A DNA stretch of 64,000 bases from Paenibacillus sp. FSL K6-0276 (GTDB lineage: Bacteria > Bacillota > Bacilli > Paenibacillales > Paenibacillaceae), in contig NZ_CP150276.1 in the NCBI RefSeq assembly GCF_037977235.1, forward strand, positions 1,240,001 through 1,304,000. Direction: 5' to 3'. The notes beneath the pieces were generated by a model. That model ran no database searches, was not told the DNA's origin, and was given only the letters and a program-made list of their open reading frames with translations. The position numbers and the translations under genes were made by a program. This document shows positions 59,103-64,000 of the stretch, in pieces. Within the stretch, counting starts at the first letter, position 1. Every line of letters begins with the position of its first letter.

Positions 59103-59726
59103 TTAGTTCTTAAAGGCTCTTGCATATTGGGGATAGAGCTGTCTGATACAGTCTGGGCAGATATCATGAGTGAATTGCAGAGAAAGCTGATGTTTTAAAA
59201 AATGTTCAATGTTAATCCATTCATCCTTAGAATTTCGAATGGATTTGCAGGAAGCGCAGATGGGGATTAACTCTTGTGTTGGCTGACATGTCGAACAGAT
59301 GCTTGTGATCCCTGACATCTGAGTTCCTTCGATAAATACGCCCAAATCATATAGAGAAATTATAAAAGCAGCTTCTAAGTAATGATCTGAGAGAAGAGGA
59401 TAGATCTCTAAACGGAAGATTCGGTTCCCCTTATTAGCAGTTTGTATGGAGAACTCAGAAGTATAAACCTGACGCTCTCTGCGGAGTATATATTTCATCG
59501 ATTCATCAAGCTTGGTCCATTGATCGGAATCGGCAATCACATCTTGCATAAGTTCCGAATAATAAGCTCCAATCCATTTGTTGTGAGTGGAAAGACCATA
59601 TTCATAACTAAACACCTTCCACTTACTGTTGGTGAACTGGATAACTCCTTGGCTGTTGATGACCACTGCATTGTGGGGGAGGCGTTCAAGTGAATGGATA
59701 ATGGAAGATGATAAGCACTTTGACAA
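59103..59726 (-). CDS. PAS-domain protein with Cys-rich tail
   Basis: A 207-residue cytosolic protein. Residues 10-125 form a PAS domain (LPHNAVVINSQGVIQFTNSK, GAYYSELMQDVIADSDQWTK, EFSIQTANKGNRIFRLEIYP). The C-terminal 65 residues hold Cys pairs (ICSTC, IPICASCKSIRNSKDEW, DICPDC), a zinc-ribbon-like arrangement seen after PAS or receiver domains in stand-alone signalling proteins. There is no output domain such as a kinase or GGDEF. The ligand is unknown. A bidirectional terminator lies behind it. Confidence 0.75.
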   Translation of the reverse strand: MSKCLSSSIIHSLERLPHNAVVINSQGVIQFTNSKWKVFSYEYGLSTHNKWIGAYYSELMQDVIADSDQWTKLDESMKYILRRERQVYTSEFSIQTANKGNRIFRLEIYPLLSDHYLEAAFIISLYDLGVFIEGTQMSGITSICSTCQPTQELIPICASCKSIRNSKDEWINIEHFLKHQLSLQFTHDICPDCIRQLYPQYARAFKN

Positions 59727-59955
59727 AAGTCACCGCTCCCTCCTAGAGATCCTTCGGGATGACATGCTAATAAAGGGGGTCAGACGGCATTACATCAGTT
59801 ACTTTTCACCGGAGTCGCCTCTTATCGTCACTCTAGCCATATGATATAATCGGATAATACATAGTAGCACTAATTATATACTTTTTTGCGTTATTTTGCA
59901 ATAGATAATTACTTAAATAAGTCTTTTTTATTTTTTTGTGAAGGGCGGTTTACTG

Positions 59956-60321
59956 ATGCAGACCATATACGAACGGATAGAGTACTTGATTAAGCAAAAA
60001 GGTCTCACCAAGAAATCATTCTGCGAGCAGTTAAATATAAGCACGGGTAATATGGGAGATTGGAAGCGGGGCAAGTCTACTCCGGGAACACACAAATTGA
60101 TTGAGATCGGCGCTTTTTTTCATGTAAGTCTGGATTGGCTTATTTTAGGTAGAAATACATCTGAAATATTGAAAGAGAGCAGTGAGGACTATGATTTCGG
60201 GGAAGTGAAGTTGAATGAAGGTCGAACGGATGAATTGCTTCCAGAGGAAAAGGAATTCATTAAAGAATACCTAGCATTCACTGAATATCGTAAGCAAAAA
60301 TGGGTCGACGAAAATTCTTGA
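59956..60321 (+). CDS. XRE-family regulator
   Basis: A 121-residue DNA-binding protein. The HTH is YERIEYLIKQKGLTKKSFCE, QLNISTGNMGDWKRGKSTPG, followed by IEIGAFFHVSLDWLILGR, the usual XRE core. The tail (about 75-121) is acidic and helical (LLPEEKEFIKEYLAFTEYRK). ATG 59956 follows AAGGGCGG; GTG 59938 would overlap the SD. It stands alone between the PAS gene and the second tRNA-Leu. Confidence 0.85.
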   Translation: MQTIYERIEYLIKQKGLTKKSFCEQLNISTGNMGDWKRGKSTPGTHKLIEIGAFFHVSLDWLILGRNTSEILKESSEDYDFGEVKLNEGRTDELLPEEKEFIKEYLAFTEYRKQKWVDENS

Positions 60322-60404
60322 ATCAACGCCTTTACATTTTGGGGAAGTACATTTATAATAATGAATGTTGACCTCAAACAAAGTTTTATGTTTTATCACA
60401 CCGC

Positions 60405-60487
60405 GCGGTAGTGGTGGAATGGCAGACACGCTATCTTGAGGGGGTAGTGGGTGTATACCCGTGGAGGTTCGAGTCCTCTCTACCGCA
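60405..60487 (+). tRNA. tRNA-Leu (GAG), copy 2
   Basis: Identical in all 83 bases to the gene at 58946-59028, including anticodon GAG. The identity extends 4 bases past the 3' end (TACA) and stops at the 5' end, where flanks differ. It has its own terminator. Confidence 0.95.
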
Positions 60488-60500
60488 TACAGAATGACGA

Positions 60501-60531
60501 AAGAAGCCTTGCGATGCAAGGCTTCTTTTTT
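60501..60531 (+). terminator. Terminator behind tRNA-Leu copy 2
   Basis: AAGAAGCCTTGC pairs with GCAAGGCTTCTT around GAT, with six T. It also serves as a stop between convergent genes. Confidence 0.88.
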
Positions 60532-60556
60532 GTGCTTAACGAGCATTCGGAAAGCC

Positions 60557-61063
60557 CTACTTTTTCGCAATAGGGACGCATAAATGGGCTTCGAATCGCT
60601 CATCATCCGGTCCTGATTTTTCCGTATATTGGATGAAGAAGACACCATCAGGATTGAAATTGTATTCGGAATGCGGCAGCCATTCATTATGTATATGATT
60701 CCAAGTGTTCTGAAAAGCCGAGTGAGGCACCCCATTTGCCGTAAATATGGCATAGGTTGATGCAGGAAAGGTCTTTTGCACAAGCCCTTCAGGAATGAAG
60801 TTGAGCTGCTTCACTTCGACAGCAAGGAGGAACTCATGATCCCAAGCAGCTTGTTCCCACAATTGTGGTACGGATGTACGATTTTGAAATAGACCCAAAT
60901 AACAACCGCTGTCTTGAACTTTTGAGGGTATGGAGTCGAATTTAGCATCAATATCTAACTCGCCAAAAACAAATTCCCAAAGATTTGGATAAGGCTCTCC
61001 AGAGGCATTAACATTTGTCCAACCGATAACATGTAGTTCTGGCAAATCACGCAGTTCAACCAT
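60557..61063 (-). CDS. GyrI-like effector-binding protein
   Basis: A 168-residue single-domain protein of the GyrI/AraC effector-binding (SHS2-like) fold: LRDLPELHVIGWTNVNASGE, YLGLFQNRTSVPQLWEQAAW, LVQKTFPASTYAIFTANGVP and a C-terminal WLPHSEYNFNPDGVFFIQYT. There is no HTH, so it is a stand-alone ligand-binding or small-molecule-hydrolysing member. ATG 61063 follows GGGAGGGTC; the frame from 61138 runs over it and has no homology. The ligand is unknown. Confidence 0.8.
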   Translation of the reverse strand: MVELRDLPELHVIGWTNVNASGEPYPNLWEFVFGELDIDAKFDSIPSKVQDSGCYLGLFQNRTSVPQLWEQAAWDHEFLLAVEVKQLNFIPEGLVQKTFPASTYAIFTANGVPHSAFQNTWNHIHNEWLPHSEYNFNPDGVFFIQYTEKSGPDDERFEAHLCVPIAKK

Positions 61064-61156
61064 TGTTTGACCCTCCCAGTAATTTTCTTCATCAATATTA
61101 TAAATTATTCCAAAGGGGTTAGGAGGGGGATTTATCACGATATCATGATTAAAGAC

Positions 61157-61215
61157 AAAAAGGATACTGACCGCATACCAGCTAGTGACTGAGTGATGTG
61201 GTGAGTATCCTTTTT
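61157..61215. terminator. Bidirectional terminator
   Basis: AAAAAGGATACTGACC pairs with GGTGAGTATCCTTTTT across a 27-base loop. It terminates the gpx gene on the minus strand. Confidence 0.78.
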
Positions 61216-61236
61216 CATAAATTCTTCTTGAATGGA

Positions 61237-61716
61237 TTATTTCAGAAGCTTGGTGATATAGGATTCGATCTGCTGAGGAGTAGTTTTAGGAGCAAAACGC
61301 TTAAGGACACGGCCTTCTTGATCAACCAGGAACTTGGTGAAGTTCCATTTCACGCTTTTTGAGCCTAGAACACCAGGAGCTTCCTTAGATAAGTATTTGA
61401 ATAATGGATGTGCTTCGTCACCTTTTACATCAATCTTCTCGAACATTGGGAAAGTTACTCCATAATTAATCTCGCAGTATTCTGCAATTTCATCACTTTC
61501 GCCAGGCTCTTGGCCAGCAAACTGATTACTTGGGAAACCAAGCACTTCGAATCCACGATCCTTAAATTTCTCGTACACTTCCTGAAGCCCTTTATACTGA
61601 GGCGTAAACCCACATTTGCTAGCTGTATTCACAACAAGGAGTACTTTACCTTTGTACTTGGACAATGATTCTTCTGCACCCCGAAGAGTGTTGACTTCAA
61701 AATCATAAATACTCAT
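61237..61716 (-). CDS. Glutathione peroxidase family (BsaA-like)
   Basis: A 159-residue thiol peroxidase of the GPx family, probably using thioredoxin or bacillithiol. The peroxidatic Cys35 is in [17 protein letters not shown], the catalytic Gln in [13 protein letters not shown] and the Trp/Asn pair in KWNFTKFLV, completing the tetrad. ATG 61716 follows GGAGGT; the longer frame to 61836 has no homology and is rejected. Upstream lies an OhrR-like palindrome (61757-61770). The gene is monocistronic. Confidence 0.93.
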   Translation of the reverse strand: MSIYDFEVNTLRGAEESLSKYKGKVLLVVNTASKCGFTPQYKGLQEVYEKFKDRGFEVLGFPSNQFAGQEPGESDEIAEYCEINYGVTFPMFEKIDVKGDEAHPLFKYLSKEAPGVLGSKSVKWNFTKFLVDQEGRVLKRFAPKTTPQQIESYITKLLK

Positions 61717-62055
61717 GGATGCAACCTCCTTTGTAATCTCGAATTTTGATTTATCGCAATTTAATTGTACAACATTTATGATGGGGAGCCAAATAAGAAA
61801 GTTCCATGAATCATTAACGCCCATTCGGTTTATCAAATCACAGGGAAATGAATGATCATAAATTAAATGTATCTGTATATATTTTATGGAAATAATGACT
61901 GAATAGAGACGTTGATCATAAAAGAGTGATAAATAGCCTCCGTGTTAGCCGTCTTTGGTTGACATCACCCTTAAAATTCTTTAATATGTCTAAGTATCTG
62001 AGAATATGTTGCGTGTGCAATTTACAACCAAAAATTTAAATAATGGGTGATGAAG
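61717..62055. other. Divergent promoter region, no gene
   Basis: These 339 AT-rich bases lie between the gpx and zinc-site genes, which are divergent. The only recognisable feature is the CAATTTAATTGTAC palindrome near gpx (61757-61770). No reading frame with an SD is present. Confidence 0.6.
61757..61770 (-). promoter_or_regulatory. OhrR-like operator before gpx
   Basis: Minus strand GTACAATTAAATTG. The core CAATT-A-AATTG is palindromic and identical to the half-element TACAATTAAATTG of the B. subtilis ohrA OhrR operator. It lies 40-55 bases upstream of the gpx start. Only one element is seen, whereas OhrR sites usually have two. Confidence 0.35.
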
Positions 62056-62334
62056 ATGTCTTACAGACCGAATATTACGAATGTGACCAAAGCCAGCAGC
62101 AACGATAAGGAAGGATTGTACGAGTTCATTATCAAGCTTGCTGATGGAACGGAGTGCCGCGCGTTTTATAATCGGGTTCCGGAATGGAAAATGACGAACA
62201 TCAGCCGCCTGCTTAAAACTCCATGTCCAATTTGCCGCAAAGATTTCATTTGCAAATGCATGGAAGCATTCACTGCTGATTTCGAAGGACAAATGATCGG
62301 CGATCAATGGATTGAAAAGGCAATTGCTGAATAA
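62056..62334 (+). CDS. Small protein with Cys motif, unknown function
   Basis: A 92-residue soluble protein beginning MSYRPNITNVTKASSNDKEG, with LYEFIIKLADGTECRAFYNR, WKMTNISRLLKTPCPICRKD and FICKCMEAFTADFEGQM. The CPICRKDFICKC cluster could bind zinc. The SD is weak (GGGTGATGAAG). The family is conserved-looking but not one I can name. It is followed at once by the DCC-family gene, with 95 bases between. Confidence 0.65.
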   Translation: MSYRPNITNVTKASSNDKEGLYEFIIKLADGTECRAFYNRVPEWKMTNISRLLKTPCPICRKDFICKCMEAFTADFEGQMIGDQWIEKAIAE

Positions 62335-62429
62335 TTAAAGAACGGTACATGTTGGCGCGGGATTTATTTCCCGCGTTTTTGTTTACCCAAAATATGCGAT
62401 ACACTTATCTTTATCAGGGAGGGGGAGCT

Positions 62430-62849
62430 ATGAACGAGGAGCTGAATATTATGCAAAATAAATCCATTGTGCTGATCGATGGGGTGTGTCATCTTTGCCA
62501 GGGGTTGATTCGTTTCATCATCCCGCGTGATCCCAAGGCTAAATTTCTATTCGCACCTTTACAAAGTGAAATTGCCGCTAAGCTAATGAGTGAGGCTGGA
62601 CTTCAACCTGGGCAATTGAACACAGTTGTATTGCTGGAGAACGGTGTATATTATACTGAGTCCGCTGCTGTACTGAGAATTGTACGTCGATTGAGATTAC
62701 CTTGGCCTGTAGCGTATGTGTTCATCTTAGTGCCGCGCCCATTACGTAATGTCCTTTACCGGTATGTAGCAAGGAATCGTTACCGTTGGTTCGGGCGTAA
62801 TGAGCAGTGTCTACTCCCAACACCGGAGATTAAACAAAGATTTTTGTAA
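62430..62849 (+). CDS. DCC-family thiol-disulfide oxidoreductase (DUF393)
   Basis: A 139-residue protein of the DCC family. The name-giving motif is DGVCHLCQGLIRFI (Cys20 and Cys23), followed by DPKAKFLFAPLQS and the C-terminal NRYRWFGRNEQC. ATG 62430 follows GGGAGGGGG; the frame from 62349 has no homology upstream. The family is thioredoxin-like and predicted to handle disulfides; substrates are unknown. Confidence 0.9.
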   Translation: MNEELNIMQNKSIVLIDGVCHLCQGLIRFIIPRDPKAKFLFAPLQSEIAAKLMSEAGLQPGQLNTVVLLENGVYYTESAAVLRIVRRLRLPWPVAYVFILVPRPLRNVLYRYVARNRYRWFGRNEQCLLPTPEIKQRFL

Positions 62850-62925
62850 GCCCAGAATCTGGATAGATGTTATAATGTAACCATAAATTGGTGTATTCGG
62901 AAACGTTGTAGCGAGAGGTGAAGGG

Positions 62926-63840
62926 ATGGCGCGAAAGGTAGGCTTTTATCTATTACTAGTTATGCTAGTTTCTTTAGGTACGATGGGGACGGTATTAGCA
63001 GATGCTAAACTCAAGGTTATGGTGAATAATTCGAGTGTGAATTACGGTGTGCAAATCGTCTCCGGACAGACGATGGTTCCGCTGAAGGCTTTTGAGAGCT
63101 TCAAGAATACTTCTATTCAGTGGGAAGCCCGTACAAAGCAAGTAACGATCGTTAGAGACTCCATGAAGATTAAGCTCACCGTAGGTTCTCGAACGGCGTG
63201 GAAGAACTCGGAATCTGTACAACTGAATGCACCTGCTAGAATCATGGATGGAAGAATTACGGTACCGCTGAGATTTATTGCGGAAGCTCTTGGAGCTAGA
63301 GTAACTGTAGACGCTGCTACGAATACTGTCTGGGTTCAGGAACGTGCAAATGCAAAGCTTGTGCAGAATTATAATAGTAACGACTTGGTAATTTCCCGCA
63401 TTGCTGCTTTACAATTCCCGGTTGATGAAAGAGAACCGTCTCAATTAACGGGTGATAATGAAGCGTTGTCTATTTCGTATTATTTTCCTGAAGGCAGATC
63501 TGATGGATATTTCATAATCTATGGGCATTTTGTATCGTATTATGAGATTAAAGACAACATTAGAACAGTCGTATGGGAAGCAGATTTGGACCATTCGAAA
63601 GAGGCTGATAAAAAAGATTTTACTGCGATATTCGGACATCCCATTGCGAAGGAATATGGTAAAGCGCCTGTTTTAGCACCATCCTATGCCTATTATTATA
63701 CGAGTGTATGGGGAAGTCAGATTATTTGCGGAATTGTTAATGTGGATGGAACGACTAAAGTTTCAGGGGAGTCGCTGACCTGGGAGGGTAACAAGCCCTT
63801 TATTGTGGCTATTCCCGGAGAGACAGGAGATGAATTATGA
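62926..63840 (+). CDS. Stalk-domain (copper amine oxidase N-like) secreted protein
   Basis: A 304-residue secreted protein. The signal peptide (MARKVGFYLLLVMLVSLGTM ... VLADA) is followed by a copper amine oxidase N-terminal-like stalk domain: VNYGVQIVSGQTMVPLKAFE, TKQVTIVRDSMKIKLTVGSR, ITVPLRFIAEALGARVTVDA. The C-terminal 160 residues form a second domain of unknown fold (GYFIIYGHFVSYYEIKDNIR). No copper ligand set is present; these domains act as wall-protein modules. ATG 62926 follows GAGAGGTGAAGGG. The stop overlaps the next gene by ATGA. Confidence 0.85.
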   Translation: MARKVGFYLLLVMLVSLGTMGTVLADAKLKVMVNNSSVNYGVQIVSGQTMVPLKAFESFKNTSIQWEARTKQVTIVRDSMKIKLTVGSRTAWKNSESVQLNAPARIMDGRITVPLRFIAEALGARVTVDAATNTVWVQERANAKLVQNYNSNDLVISRIAALQFPVDEREPSQLTGDNEALSISYYFPEGRSDGYFIIYGHFVSYYEIKDNIRTVVWEADLDHSKEADKKDFTAIFGHPIAKEYGKAPVLAPSYAYYYTSVWGSQIICGIVNVDGTTKVSGESLTWEGNKPFIVAIPGETGDEL

Positions 63841-64000
63841 ATAAGGGGAAGCCTAAAGGATTTATGCGTTTTGATTGGCCTTATCATTTTGTAACGATGC
63901 CGCTTGCGCTAATTTTGTTTGTGTGGTCGGCGATTTATGCTGTTCAAGAGATACGTGATGATGGTGCTTTAACGGTGCCATTGCTGTTATTCGGCTTGTC
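63837..64000 (+). CDS. Membrane protein, 5' part
   Basis: The last gene starts at ATG 63837 inside the preceding stop (ATGA) and runs off the window. The visible 54 residues begin MNKGKPKGFMRFDWPYHFVT and contain one hydrophobic helix (MPLALILFVWSAIYAV) and the beginning of another. It is co-translated with the stalk-domain protein. Too little is visible to name it. Confidence 0.7.
   Translation, partial: MNKGKPKGFMRFDWPYHFVTMPLALILFVWSAIYAVQEIRDDGALTVPLLLFGL

Overview
The window looks like a chromosomal stretch of a spore-forming Paenibacillus or close relative. The evidence is a gerA-type germinant receptor operon, the ydcC-alr-endoAI-endoA block, tex, cmpA and sprT as in Bacillus, a Spo0E-like phosphatase, SLH-domain and copper-amine-oxidase-stalk surface proteins, ECF sigma/anti-sigma pairs and many purine-rich Shine-Dalgarno sequences. 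No rRNA, CRISPR array or prophage is visible.

Layout. 0-2.4 kb: end of gerAA, gerAB, gerAC. 2.9-7.4 kb: L,D-transpeptidase, a 430-nt leader with terminator and 3-codon uORF before an ABC-F ribosome-protection gene, a FlaR-like kinase and an RDD membrane protein. 7.4-8.5 kb: IS30-family copy 1. 8.7-11.9 kb: leftward operon of ECF sigma factor, small membrane anti-sigma candidate and a large TPR/carboxypeptidase-regulatory protein. 12.1-15.3 kb: broken yjgB, a SARP-like regulator, tandem 11-bp repeats and an MFS pump. 15.5-17.1 kb: IS4-family element and an intergenic repeat array. 17.2-22.5 kb: histidine phosphatase, TatD, lipoprotein, bactofilin-like protein, IS30 copy 2 (identical to copy 1, opposite orientation), MarR. 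22.5-26.5 kb: DUF4367 remnant, second ECF sigma/DUF3600 pair, broken XRE-TPR (RRNPP-like) regulator with an adjacent Spo0E-like gene. 26.7-34.5 kb: ydcC, alr, ndoAI-ndoA, TetR/MFS pair with matching operators, tex. 34.6-50.5 kb: broken chemoreceptor, PbfA-like PLP enzyme, nuclease-less UvrC homologue, lipoprotein, SLH proteins (one broken), broken SDR, TetM-like GTPase, GNAT, cmpA, sprT, pentapeptide protein, Lrp regulator and metallo-hydrolase. 50.6-52.8 kb: tRNA-Asn, tRNA-Ser, then a group IIC-like intron inserted just behind the tRNA terminator. 53-58.6 kb: AT-rich island of small immunity-like genes with no toxin gene. 58.9-64 kb: tRNA-Glu, two identical tRNA-Leu(GAG) genes, PAS and XRE regulators, GyrI-like protein, glutathione peroxidase, DCC-family oxidoreductase and a stalk-domain protein.

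Themes. Drug and ribosome protection recur (ABC-F, TetM-like, two MFS pumps with dedicated regulators), as do spore genes and envelope stress systems. At least seven genes are broken. Three intact-looking genes lack any ATG/GTG/TTG where family alignment and the SD place the start. Two kinds of palindromic intergenic arrays, each present at two loci with the same 50-60 bp spacing, are not explained by known features. Protein families were assigned by reading the translations; no database search was run.
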